A DNA stretch of 64,000 nucleotides from Peromyscus leucopus (taxonomy: Eukaryota; Chordata; Mammalia; Rodentia; Cricetidae), in the NCBI RefSeq assembly GCF_004664715.2, contig NC_051068.1, forward strand, positions 51,997,453 to 52,061,452. The letters run 5' to 3'. Positions within the stretch are counted from its first letter, which is position 1, and each line of letters begins with the position of its first letter. Below the pieces are notes generated by a model. The model had not been told where the DNA came from. It did no database searches and worked only from the letters and a program-made list of their open reading frames with translations. Positions 24,267-35,179 of this stretch are shown here, one piece after another. Made by a program: the position numbers and the translations under genes.

Positions 24267-24945
24267 GGTTAGGGAGGAGAGATGGCTCGGTGGGTGTACT
24301 GTCTAGTTTTATGTTAAGTTGACACAACCTAGAGTCATTAAAGAAGAGGGAGCCTCAATCGAGAAAATATCTCCATAAAGTTAAGCTGTAGACAAGCCTG
24401 TGGGGCATTTCTTAGTGATTGATCGGGGAGTGCCCAGCCCATTGAAGGTGGGACCATCGCTGGGATGGTGGTCCTAATCAAGCCAGTAAGCACCACCCTT
24501 CCATAGCCTCTGCATCAACTCCTGCCTCCAGGCTCTTGACCTGTTTAAGTTTCTGTCCTGACTTCCTTCTGTGATGAACAGTGGTGATGAAGCATAAGCC
24601 AAATAGCCCCTTTCTTCCCCAAGTTGCTTTGGTCATGGTGTTCATCACAGCAATTGTAACTCTAACTAGGACAGCGGGTAAAAGCATTTGCTGAGTATGA
24701 AGACCTGAGTTTGGATCTCAGTCCAGTGAAAAGCTGTGGCCATGTACACATGTGCATGTCTGTAACCTCAGCATAGAGGGCAGGGCAGCAATAAGACAGC
24801 CAGCAGGACTGCTGGGCTTTACTGGTCACTAGCATAGCTCCAAATGGAGTAAAATATACTGTCTCTAGAGAATAAGGTGGAGAGTGAGTGAGCAGGACTC
24901 CAAATATCCTCTTACAGACTCTGTAAATACATGAGTGTATACACA

Positions 24946-24948
<3 letters not shown>
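24267..24948 (+). mobile_element. B3-type SINE interrupted by a DNA-transposon-like element
   Basis: The head 'agggaggagagatggctcgg' stops at 24295. The element resumes at 24672 with 'cagcgggtaaaagcatttgc' and continues through 'aagacctgagtttggatctc' to the AC repeat. Against the B3 consensus the break falls inside 'cagtgggtaaaagc'. Confidence 0.75.
24288..24679 (+). mobile_element. Rodent medium-reiterated element with 8 bp target-site duplication
   Basis: The insert (24296-24671, 376 bp) is flanked by CGGTGGGT and CAGCGGGT, both descended from the same B3 octamer (CAGTGGGT in the consensus). Its ends carry short inverted similarity (TCTAGTT at the start, reverse complement of AACTAGG at the end). 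An 8-base duplication fits an hAT-class DNA element. The body ('gattgatcggggagtgccca', 'aagttgctttggtcatggtg') is common in rodent genomes; I do not assign a family name. The 69-codon minus-strand frame inside is not a gene. Confidence 0.65.

Positions 24949-24988
<40 letters not shown>
24949..24988 (+). repeat. (AC)n microsatellite at SINE end
   Basis: About 20 perfect AC units. The minus strand reads as a Cys-Val repeat in a chance frame. Confidence 0.95.
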
Positions 24989-24992
<4 letters not shown>

Positions 24993-25000
24993 AAAGGCTG

Positions 25001-26740
25001 AGAAACAGAGGTACAGAGATACCTAAGGAGCCATGATCACTAAGCATAAATGACAATTTGAAGAGATCCTCAGACAGAAAAAAAAACATCATGGAAACAC
25101 TAAGCAATGTATATTATGTTGCCAGTATGAATGTTTAAATAATGATGTAATAATATTGGTTTGTTAATTAGGATGAATGCATTATAAGATGGGACTAATA
25201 GAAACACAATTGGGTAGTGTGTGAGGACTCTCAATGCTACTTTTAAACATTTTCTCTAAATCTAAACTACCCTAAAATAAAGGTCTTCTGTTAAAAGATA
25301 TGGTCCCATGTTTATTGTTAAAAAAAAAAAAAAAAAAAAAAGAGTGAGTGTTGTAAGTTCTCTCACTGTCTATTGTCAAGCTGTGGATCTCTCTATTTTT
25401 TTCTCATCTACTGCAATGGGAAGTTTCTCTAGTGAAGCCTGGGCAGGAACTTATCTGTGAGTAAAACAGAATGACTTTCGGAGTCTTTTTATGGCTATCT
25501 TCCTTTATCAGAGCAGTAGTATTTAGTTTTGCCCTAGATCTAAGGATTCTCTTGGCTACAGTTCTTGGCCACATAAACAATGATGGGGATGGATTCCATC
25601 TCATGGAGCGGGCCTTAAATCCAATAAGATGTTGGTTAGTCACTCCCACAGCATTGTTCTCCTATTGTAACAGTGCATCTTTGTACTGTTACAACTTTGT
25701 GCAATGATGTACAAGCTATCATTGTAGATTGAGGAACATATATGTATGCTGGTGTTTACCTTTCTCTTTTGATGGGGTGTAGACTATCTTACAGCATCAT
25801 AAACACTAGTTCCTAGGCACACTGTCAACCTGGACACATTGATATGGAAGAACGAAAAGGGCCTTGACTCTGAGTTCAAAGAGTATCAAGAGGACCATTG
25901 TTTTGTCACTGAAATGAAGAGTCCTTCTTAACCTTTCTGAGACTCGTAAAGCTCAGCATTGTTCCTTTGCAGATCTTTGCAAGGATTGATCTAAGATTTC
26001 CTGACAAAAGAAGAGGGATTGGAGCAATTGGGTTATATGGATTATTTTTGACAATTAATTTTAGTTTCTTCAGTTTGATTTTTATTCCTGATCATGACTT
26101 TTTCCATTTGTCTGTTTTCTCCCCACAGGGCATCCTGTTTTAGTTCTTAATTACTGAAATCTCACAACATTGACCTGCCTTCATATCAAACTTTTTTTTT
26201 CCTTAAAGTTTGTAACTCAGTCTTACTCTCTTTAGAAAACTTCTTCATTTTATCAAGCACAAGAAAGTTATTCTTTAATACCATCACTGACTTTTTCTAA
26301 TTTTCTTTCTAGGCAGTGTTCCAAGGTTAATCTACTCCTTCAATTTCCAATAGCATGCTCATGCATTTGTTCTGGATGGTAGCTCTGACTGGCTGAATTT
26401 CAAACTTAATGCCAAGCTGGACAGAATATGCAGCCTTGAGGGTCCAGACAACATCACATATTCAATACATATAAAATTGAAATTTAATAGCTCTCAAAGA
26501 CTGGAAACTTCTCTTGAGTGACTTGTATTTGCTTGCTTTCTCTTGCTTTTAATTTCCCTAAATAAAAATATTCAATAATTTTAACACATTTTCCTGTCAT
26601 CAATTCTTATTATTTGTTAGCTTTGAATTGGTTTGTGTCCATTAACCTCCATATTGCTATTCAAGAGGCTAGTTATACTCTGATGAAAAGACTTTAGAGT
26701 TTTCCAAGCAAAACTGTCTCATATGACATCAAATACCTCC
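25001..26740. other. Mostly unrecognised; poly-A run and possible old L1 3' UTR
   Basis: A 21-base A run ends near 25341. From 25350 to about 25950 phrases such as 'gggccttaaatccaataag' and 'ggttagtcactcccacagca' recall an old rodent L1-type UTR, but the match is weak. The 78- and 81-codon frames at 25404-25707 have no known domain. Confidence 0.35.
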
Positions 26741-26743
26741 TGT

Positions 26744-27420
26744 TATAGTTTGAATAGTTCCTAAAATGTAAGGTAGGAATTTAGTTCCCAGTACTACACT
26801 ACTTAGAGATATGACATTGAAGAGGTGGTTGGATCATAAAGAGAGAGTGTAGGTGTAACAGTTTTGTTAAATAAAAAACACAGAGCCAATGCAGAGATGA
26901 AAGCCCAAGAGGTCAGAGTAATAGCTAAGCACTAAAAACCTTACCCTTCACTGACACTCCTGTACTTCCCTCCACAAAAGACCTACTTCTTGTGTCTCTG
27001 TCTTCTTATAGACTTTCTGTTCTTCCTTCCCATTGGTTGTAAACCCAACCACACGACCCCCTCGTCACTGCCCATCTATACAGACCTCCAGATCTTCTAT
27101 GGTTGGTATTGAGATTAAAGGCGTGTGTCTCCATGCTGGTGGTATCCTTGAACACACAGAGATCTGCCTGTCATGTGATCAGGATTAAGGGTGTGTGCTA
27201 TCACTGTCAGACTTCTGCTATGGTTTGTTATTAGCTCTGACCCCCAGGCAACTTATTTATTAACATACAAATAAAATCATATTTCAGTACAAATAAAATA
27301 TCACCATAAGAGAGTCTTTATGACCTGATATCTCTGAACTGGTTAGGTGGTAGCAGAGTGGGTTGCTTGTGAAAAATTCTCTACATCTCTCATTTTCTCT
27401 CACATTTGCATTTTTGTTCT
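26744..27420 (+). mobile_element. Possible old MaLR-like LTR, split by a younger LTR
   Basis: Text starting 'tgttatagtttgaatagttc' and including 'gaagaggtggttggatcata' recalls the start of mammalian MaLR-type LTRs. It is interrupted by the LTR at 26848-27306 and may resume with 'gagtctttatgacctg'. High divergence makes this uncertain. Confidence 0.35.
26848..27306 (-). mobile_element. Solo LTR, antisense, same family as 60359-60808
   Basis: The reverse complement shares its whole block order with the 60.4 kb LTR: a TGGTGATATTTTATTTGTAC start, 'gttgcctgggggtcagagct', B1-like middle segments, 'gaagacctgaaggtctgtac'-like text, 'accaatgagaaggcagaaca'-like text and a TGTAG end (read on plus). A CCAAT motif is kept (ATTGG at about 27032-27036), but the TATA equivalent is altered. 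No gag/pol sequence flanks it, so it is a solo LTR. The flanks share a purine AAGAGAG motif, an imperfect duplication. Confidence 0.7.
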
Positions 27421-27867
27421 TCTGATTTCCACATGTTCTGAGACACCACAATAGGAAGTTCTGAATGTAATGTTACTTCCAAGATATTACACAACTAAAT
27501 CTCTTGATAAATAATACATTTCTTTAAATCACAAATTACTACATTTGCAATATATTATTATAGTATCACAGTAAGGCAATTTATATAGTTTGATTTCAAC
27601 AGTCTCCTTGTGAAAAATTTCATAGTTATCATTTCACAGTCCTATAGAAATCACCCATACTTTCTAGCATCCAGCCCAGTTCTTTACATCTGGTTCCCTT
27701 TTACATGTTTGTAACAAGACCTGTTAGAATTTACCTTTTAATTTTCAAAGTCTCACATCAATTAGCCTCAAAAAGTCATTGAGGAAATTGCTCTGCCTTT
27801 AGAAAATACTCAGACAATACTAATTTCTTTCCTTAACATAGTCAACAGATACGTTGGTATTTTAACT
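27421..27867. other. AT-rich DNA, nothing recognised
   Basis: No identifiable feature, and no sequence matching the far flank of the L1 that follows. Confidence 0.5.
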
Positions 27868-28090
27868 ATCATGTCATCTGCAAATAGGGAAAGCTTGACT
27901 TCTTCCTTTCCATTTTGTATCCCCTTAATCTCCTTATGTTGTCTTATTGCTCTGGCTAGAACTTCAAGTACTATATTGAATAAGTATGGGGAGAGTTGAC
28001 AGCCTTGCCTCATTCCTGATTTTAGTGGAATTGCTTTGAGTTTCTCTCCATTTAATTTGATGCTGGCTGTTGGCTTGCTGTAAATTGCTA
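27868..28090 (-). pseudogene. L1 ORF2 reverse-transcriptase fragment (inverted part)
   Basis: The minus strand encodes, in one frame, an RT block including the IRQGC-like GMRQGC motif and the catalytic FADD motif (rc of TTTGCAGATGAC, near 27870-27885). Similarity ends abruptly right after FADDMIV, at the left insertion edge. The frame reads on at both ends into non-homologous sequence, giving a 125-codon frame of which only the middle is L1. Confidence 0.85.
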
Positions 28091-28332
28091 TGTTTATATC
28101 AGCATTGTTTGTAATAGCCAAAACCTGGAAACAACCTAGATGCCCTTCAACTGAAGAATGGATAAATAAATTGTGGCACATATACACAATGGAATACTAC
28201 TCAGCAGAGAAAAACAATGACATCATGAGGTTTGCAGGCAAATGGATGGATCTAGAAAAAATCATCCTGAGTGAGGTAACCCAGACTCAGAAATTCAAAT
28301 ATGGTATGTATTCACTCATAGGAGGATACTAG
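28091..28332 (+). pseudogene. L1 ORF2 C-terminal fragment, sense
   Basis: Eighty codons from 28090 to the natural ORF2 stop TAG at 28330-28332 encode the conserved L1 C-terminal segment, with the [18 protein letters not shown] block and GMYSLIGGY end. It is intact in frame but lacks everything before it, so it has no function. The methionine at its start is an internal codon, not a start site. Confidence 0.85.
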
Positions 28333-29275
28333 ATGTGGAACAAGGATGACTGGACTGCTACTCACATCACCAGTGAGGCTACCTGGAAAACAGGTCCCCA
28401 AGAAAGACACGGGGATCACCCAATGATGGAGAAATGGATGGGATCTACATGGACAGCCTGGATATGAGTGAGAGCAATGAAGGGCGAGGGTTGAGGGAAA
28501 GAGAGCGGGAGATCCCAGCTGGATCAAGAACAGAGAGGGAAAACAAGGAATAGGAGACCATGGTAAATGAAGACCACATGAGAAAAGAAAGAAACAAAGT
28601 GCTAAAGAGGCCCACAGAAATCCACAAAGACACCCCACAAAAGACTGCTGGCAATGGCTGAGAGACAGCCGGGACTGACCTACTCTGGTGATGGGATGGC
28701 CAAACACCCTAATAGTTGTGCCAGAAACCCCATCCAAGGACTGAGGAATCTGGATGCAGACATCCATGGCTAGGCCCCGGGTGGAGTGCTGGGAGTCTAA
28801 TTAGCGAGAAAGAGGAGGTTTTATATGAGCGAGAATTGTTGAAACCAAGGTTGGATGAAGCACAGGGACAAATAGCCAAAGGAATGGAAACACATGAACT
28901 ATGAACCAAAGGCTGAGGGGCCCCCAACTGGATCAGGCCCTCTGAATAGGTGAGACAGTTGATTAGCTTGATCTGTTTGGGAGGCATCTAGGCAGTGTAC
29001 CAGGTCCTGGGTTCGTTGCATGAGTTAGCTGTTTGAAACCTGGGACTTATACAGGGACGCTTAGCTCAATCTGGGAGGAGGGGACTGGACCTGCCTGGAC
29101 TGAGTCTACCAGGTAGATCTCAGTCCTTGGGGGACGCCTTGATCTGGAGGAGGTGGGAATGGGGGGATGAGCTGGGGGGAAGGGGGGGTATGAAGGGGGA
29201 GAACAAGGGAATCTATGGCTGTTATGTAGAACTGAATCGTATTGTAAAATAAAATAAAATAAAATAAAATAAAAC
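28333..29275 (+). mobile_element. L1 3' UTR, sense
   Basis: A complete 3' UTR of the younger L1 type: 'caaggatgactggactgctac' block, 'ccaaacaccctaat', 'cccccaactggatcaggccc', G-rich tract (29158-29200) and AAAAT-repeat tail. Frames up to 151 codons on the minus strand recur in other copies of this UTR and are not genes. Confidence 0.9.
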
Positions 29276-29356
29276 ACAAAACAGAGGGGAAAAAATTCCA
29301 CAAGGAGACACCACCCAGGTGGGCCCCAACTTCTGAGCCACATGCAATTCTCCTGA

Positions 29357-29583
29357 TTTAAAACTATAAAAATCGTCACCATAATAATCCTCATAATGAA
29401 CAATAAGTGAACATATACACTTTTTCATTTGTATTTTATTAAATAATGATATAAGTTTGATATTATGGCATCTTCATAAAATACTATTTAAAGCTTTAAT
29501 AATAGTGATTATGATACACTATACAATAATGCACAATAAGTGAACATACACATCACAGTAGACCCCATATAATTATATTACTT
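29357..29583 (+). repeat. 227 bp direct repeat, copy 1
   Basis: The sequence from TTTAAAACTATAAAAATCG to the 'aattatattactt' end is repeated at 30410-30635 with a single one-base length difference (CCCC versus CCC at 29563-29566). Starts lie 1053 bases apart. The repeat is AT-rich and matches no family I know. Confidence 0.95.
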
Positions 29584-29599
29584 TGCACAGTTTATTATG

Positions 29600-29822
29600 T
29601 CCATTGCCAACCAAGAGGTTCTAGGTAATAGAAGAAAGCAGGCTGATGAGTACACTAAATAGTACTCTTCCACGGTACTACATCAGCTCCTGCTTCCAGC
29701 TTCCTTACATGTTGAGTCCCTGCTCTGCCTTTAGTGGTGGACTGTAATGTGGAAATAAAGTTTTCCTCCACAAGATGCTTTGGGTAGTGTTGTTTTAGCT
29801 CAGCAATGGAAACCCTAAGACA
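29600..29822 (+). mobile_element. Fragment of the medium-reiterated element seen at 24.3 kb
   Basis: Blocks 'catcagctcctgcttccag', 'ggtggactgtaatgtgga' and 'gcaatggaaaccctaagaca' parallel 24500-24672 in the same orientation. The 5' part is missing or too diverged. Confidence 0.6.
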
Positions 29823-29849
29823 TCATGTGAACATGAGCATAGGAATGTA

Positions 29850-29985
29850 TGGAAGCAAGAGTTACCATATTTCTCGGAGTTACAGGATATTATGGGCTGT
29901 GTAGGAGGATGGTAGAAACTGAACTTGTGTCCTCTACAAAAGCAACACAGGCTCTTAACCACTAAGTTATATTTCTAATTCCCTG
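29850..29985 (-). mobile_element. Old B2-type SINE, antisense
   Basis: The end 'gaacttgtgtcctctacaaa' followed by 'ctcttaaccactaagttat' is the reverse complement of a B2 head and A-box region. Heavily mutated. Confidence 0.5.
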
Positions 29986-30409
29986 AATCACTTTAAATAT
30001 GTTACAGACTGTGAAATCATTGTGTTTTTGTGATTATAAAAAATGGATAATATCCACCAGAGATCTATATTGTATTTGAGAAGATAAAGCTCACATAAAA
30101 GAAGAGGACTCTGGGATCTAAGAGCCAGGAATTTCCACATAAAAGATAATTGTGTAATTTTGACCTAAATATAAAGAGAAAGCTCTTACTTTAATATTGC
30201 ACATACTAAGGTGATGACATTGACCTTTTTCTATTTACAAACATGAGGCCAACTCTCAAAATGCTTCTAACTCTGAAGAGGTTTAATTTTCTGAATTGTC
30301 CTCACTATTTCTATTGTAAGATCTAATCAATTACCTCTCATTTCGTTTGTATTATATTGAATAGCTATATAATTTTAATGTTTTGATGCAATAAACACAA
30401 ATAAAAATG
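29986..30409. other. AT-rich spacer between the direct repeats
   Basis: No identifiable feature. This stretch occurs once, so the duplication is not a full tandem copy of the 1053 bp unit. Confidence 0.5.
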
Positions 30410-30635
30410 TTTAAAACTATAAAAATCGTCACCATAATAATCCTCATAATGAACAATAAGTGAACATATACACTTTTTCATTTGTATTTTATTAAATAAT
30501 GATATAAGTTTGATATTATGGCATCTTCATAAAATACTATTTAAAGCTTTAATAATAGTGATTATGATACACTATACAATAATGCACAATAAGTGAACAT
30601 ACACATCACAGTAGACCCATATAATTATATTACTT
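30410..30635 (+). repeat. 227 bp direct repeat, copy 2 (226 bp)
   Basis: Identical to 29357-29583 except for one C missing in a C run. Flanking bases differ on both sides from those of copy 1. Confidence 0.95.
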
Positions 30636-31153
30636 GTTGGCACTCTCTGATATATTAAAAAAAAAGGTAATTGCTGACCAGGTCTTACCATGATATAGAA
30701 TTGGCATTAAGTGGTGAATAGTTGTATTACTATTTTATTTATAAAAACAATAAATATTTGGTTATAAAATTTAAATGGTATAAAGCATATTAACAATGTA
30801 TGTCTTTTAAAATGTCATTTTCAGCACTATCTTTGAGTTGAATTTATGGACTTACATTAAGTTCTCAATTATGTATATCTCCATAATACATCATGCTGTT
30901 TTATCAATCATTGAATATGCACTTCTGACTTTAGGAAAGCTGTCACTACCAATGTATTAAAAGACCCTATTTTCAAGCTCCAAATTAATACAATATTTAT
31001 AAAACTGCGAGGCCATGCTTCTACATTATCCTTCCTCTGATTTATCTTTCATATAAATATATCCACCTCATCTGTGTTTGATATTCTTATAAAGTGACAT
31101 AATATAGGATATGACAGGTGCTACTGAATGGGATTCAATATAGTATGATTTGA

Positions 31154-31184
<31 letters not shown>

Positions 31185-33224
31185 GTATATATATAATACA
31201 TATATACCTATATAATGTCATGAATATGTATTAATACAGAATTGAGGATTTTCCAAAAGTTTTTCATCTTGGATATCAAGATTATATAGCACCCTCTTTT
31301 CCATTTGTATACTGTAAATATCTCAATATGTGTTGATATTGTGGAGGAAACAAGTAAAGTACCATTGTATTTAGACACTAGGTGGTTGGGTAGTAGGTAG
31401 AGAATAAAGTTCAGAGCTCCATGAATAACAATTAAATATTAGAAGTAACACTCTAAAGACTATTGAGAGATTTTTCTAAAAGAGTTATAACACTTGTTAA
31501 ACACAAATTACTTATATATGTGTATCTTTATTATGATGTATCAGTCTATCCTAGCTTTAAGGTTTACTGAGGCATAGGACCAATTTTCCTTGTTCTAATT
31601 TCATGCTTACAAAGCATTTTATTGATTCCAATTTTGTTTCTCTTGTTTGTCACCTAGAATGGAAAATATAAGCTATACTGACAAGCTGCTTCTAGTTCCA
31701 TTAACAGTCAAGGTTTTATAGTAAATTATTCTCTCTATCTTCTGATTTATTAGAAATGAAATGCAGAGAGTTCTTGCTTGTGTAATATATGAGTATTGGG
31801 AGTTCTCACTTACAGTTTGATAATGTGATGCTTACTAAGTTGCACGATAGTAACAAAAGAAGAAACCTAGTACATTATTTCATTGTTTAGAGATATTTAG
31901 TCTTCTGCATGTTTTTTTTTTTTTCTCACCCATGCTAAAAGTCATGTTGAAAAGTGAGGGCTCTTGAGAACAGTCTTCCACAATTCTTTATTGTGTCATC
32001 TCAGTCACTGACTCTTATTTATTCAGCCATTCATGCATTCACTAAACACTTATTCACTAAGATTTGGAATAGCTAATAGAAGAGAAACACAGAAAACAGT
32101 ATGCCACAAGTATCTCCAGGTTGCCATAAATTAGTAGAATGAGGAGTTCAACTAAATTGGACAACTCAAGAGCACATGTGCAATATAATGAGGTAAGAGC
32201 AAAGGACACTTGTTTCTTTTTGTTGAAAGTGGAAAATTTTAAATAAATACTACTTACTTTTGGAACATTGTTTATAAGTTATGTAAAAGCACAAAGAATA
32301 GAGTTTTATGAAAACCATTGTAAAATATGCAGTCTCCTTTAATGTTTCCTGATAATGTAATGCAGCTGTAGTTACTATTCTCAATGGTATTCTAGCATTC
32401 TTAGTATGTATGTCTAAATATGAGGATATATCTTAGTTCTCAATAAGGGTTTTTTATTCTCTTATGGACTGATACAGTATAACTCTCAACTTTAACTTCA
32501 TTTAGATACCATGGATTAATAAATCAGAATTAATATACAAAGAAACAAATCAAGTATTATTTCCTGTTTGTGTAGCTATATATTTCCAGTTACTCTTCAC
32601 CCACAATTTTGTTTATTATTTTTCTTTATGTCAAAGTCTGAATGAGTTTATGTATACCATATGCATAAAGATTACATGGAGTTATAATCAGTTAATCATG
32701 ATTTTAAGTCAGGTGTTTTTAAAATAGAAATCTTAACTTCTAAAACACACTATATTTTTAAGTCACAAAATGAGAATTCTTCCATATCTGGAATCTGTGT
32801 ATAATCTATCAGTTATATCATTCTTTTCTTCAAAATATTCCCACTTCCTTGCACTTTCCTCTTCCGTGACCATAATCTTGGAAAAGTATCAGATGCATCA
32901 ATGTAGTGGCTTTCAAATTGGTCCCAATTGAAGACTTCAGATCTACTCTCTCTAAGAATATTTCTTCATACAATAGTCAAAAAGAGTATATGAAGTATAA
33001 AATTGGTAAGTTCTTTAAAACAGGCAAACCAAACTTCAACAGAGGTCTGCATCTGATATTCTGAATATATACTCACTTTAGTATTTGTCATGGGACTCCT
33101 GAGTGTGTGAATGAATAGGTCTCTAATTCTTGTGCCTTCTCTTAGGCTCTTTTCCTTCTGTTGGTTTGCCTTGTATAACTTTGGTGTGATGGTCTTTGTT
33201 TATCTTACTATATTTTATTTGTAA
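30636..33224. other. AT-rich DNA, nothing recognised
   Basis: Contains a (TA)n-rich stretch at 31158-31198 able to fold on itself. I see no gene and no nameable repeat in the remaining 2.5 kb. Confidence 0.5.
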
Positions 33225-33388
33225 CATTTTGTTGTTATCTCTTAGAAGCCTGGTCTTTTCTGAGAAGAGACAGAGAGGGAGTGGACTCCAGATGGGTGGG
33301 AGGTATGGAAGAAGTTGGAGGAGTAGAGAAACCATAAGCAGGATATATTATTGTATGAGAAAATAATCTAATTTTCAGTAAGAGGGGA
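33225..33388 (+). mobile_element. Old L1 3' terminus (Lx-like), sense
   Basis: Blocks 'cttagaagcctggtcttttc', 'gagaagagacagagagggag', 'gtagagaaaccataagcagg' and 'atatattattgtatgagaaa' follow the old rodent L1 3' end. Short 5'-truncated copy. Confidence 0.65.
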
Positions 33389-33614
33389 AGAAAAGAAAAT
33401 GTCTCCATCATTCAAATTCAATACAAACACAATACCAGCCTCCCCTTAAGTGTGGCCTCTTTCTTCTCATAGTTGACATGAGTGCCAATTATCAGTCATA
33501 TATCATATGATATATGTATATGTATCATATATATCATCTATCAGCCACATTTGGCCTCCTTCCTGCCCTTCAGCAGCTAAGCATTTATATGTTTATTCTC
33601 TCTCTTTATATGTT

Positions 33615-33623
<9 letters not shown>

Positions 33624-33697
<74 letters not shown>
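33624..33697 (+). repeat. Compound (CT)n(CA)n microsatellite
   Basis: About 19 CT units run into about 17 CA units. The two overlapping frames of 73 and 81 codons here are Ser-Leu and Thr-His repeats, not genes. Confidence 0.97.
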
Positions 33698-33699
<2 letters not shown>

Positions 33700-35175
33700 T
33701 TGGGCAATCTACTACTCTACTTTGTCCTTGGTTAGCTTTTTCTCAAAGATGACTGTTAATATATTCAATTTAGTCAGTTTTTTTCAGAACTCAGCACATT
33801 TTGAACTCATCCTGTTTACATATTTGTTTAATTTTACTGCTCATTAGAAGTTATATTACCAGTGGCTCAAGGAAAGATGATTAATATTTATGTAATTTCT
33901 TTGTTCTTAGTAATCATTATGGTAACTAGATATAACAAAGCTAAAGTAAAATAAATATTTGTTGATCAAAATTACATGTTGACAATCCCATAGTAATTCA
34001 AATTGAGCCTCCTACTTTCTCATTTGCGTTGCTAAATATTGTTTTATATGTCTTTGCTCTATAAATTAATCCATGAAGGAAACAGCTCTAGCTTCAAAAA
34101 TGTTGTTATAGTTTATACTTACAATCAGTTATGTGTGACCATGGCCCAGGAACACAGATTCATGTTACCACACATTCCATGTTCTAATCTAGTAACAGTT
34201 TCATGAGGTTTCTGTAACAGAACAAATACAACCATGAATCAAGACACTCTTGAAAACTGCTGGTTGAAACATCTGGTTAATGGCTCAAACTGAAACAGGG
34301 GTATCTCTGAAACAGGCCTTATGAGCTGTATATGGAAATCGTATCTCTTGGGTTGGTAGAAGTTACTAACCAGTTAAGTTAATATATTCAAAATATTTCA
34401 CCTGATAGACACAAGTTTGTTATGCCACATACAGAACTGGGAAAGGAGCATCTATTAAATATAGCTAAAAATAAAGCTTAATTATACTTTGGGGCCAAAA
34501 CACTGCATGTGTTCCACAGTCAATGAAGTTTTAATAAGTTACTACATCTGGCAGAAAGTAAAATGTGAAGTGTGGTTTCTTTCCAGAAAGCTTTCCTCAC
34601 AGAAGGTAGTTTTATAAACAGTATCACCCGGTACAGAAAGCTAGCAAACATGATTTTTAGGAAAAGAGCATTTCTGACCTGCCGACAAGATGTAGCTCAA
34701 AGAAGTCCAGTCACTTCCTTGTGTCATGAACTACTTAGCAATTTCAGGGTTCCAACTGCCTGAAACTTTCCATATTACTTTTCTAACTCATATAGGTCAT
34801 CAAAATGTGGACATTTCTCTTTATATTTTGCATTGTAAAATGATATTCGGCATTTAAAACACTCATGAAATGATTAGTATTGTTTGAAATCTAGTGTTTC
34901 AAACCTACCAGCCTCTTAAATACTCTAAGTAACTTTTCCTCACATGAAAATTCTGTTTTATAGTGATCTAAAATTGAAGCAAATATAATATTATGCAAAT
35001 GCAGAGATGTAGGTCGATCACCTCCCAAAAAGTCCTGGTTGCTGAGTATAGCAAGTCTGTGACCATCAGAATGTGTCAGAGGAAGTAGGCCTCTTGGAAA
35101 TACTGTCAGAAAAGAGGTGATTTGTAAAGGAGCCCTTTCATATTCTGCTGCTTACTGAGCCTCAAGGTCTTTCCA
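33698..35175. other. AT-rich DNA, nothing recognised
   Basis: No gene or nameable repeat. The region around 34130-34790 is slightly less AT-rich; its 63-codon frame has no known domain. Confidence 0.45.
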
Positions 35176-35179
35176 TCTT

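Larger units (their letters stand above)
27868..29275 (+). mobile_element. 5'-inverted (twin-primed) L1 insertion
   Basis: The left 223 bp is L1 reverse-transcriptase coding sequence on the minus strand. From 28091 the L1 is in sense, running through the ORF2 C-terminus, the 3' UTR and an (AAAAT)n tail at 29254-29273. The two parts meet at a shared TATGTTT. This head-to-head order, with the middle of ORF2 missing, is the known product of twin priming during L1 integration. I could not find a target-site duplication. Confidence 0.85.

Noticed and set aside
28312..28767. 151-codon minus-strand frame
   Set aside because: It is the reverse of an L1 3' UTR; near-identical frames recur at 38.4-38.9 kb and, on plus, at 56.2-56.6 kb, because the UTR is repeated.
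29357..30635. LTR pair of a small retroelement
   Set aside because: The 227 bp repeats do not begin TG or end CA, have no promoter or polyadenylation layout, and the interior is made of unrelated SINE and DNA-element remnants.
33507..33752. Direct-repeat block considered as a CRISPR-like array
   Set aside because: It is a compound CT/CA dinucleotide microsatellite without spacers.
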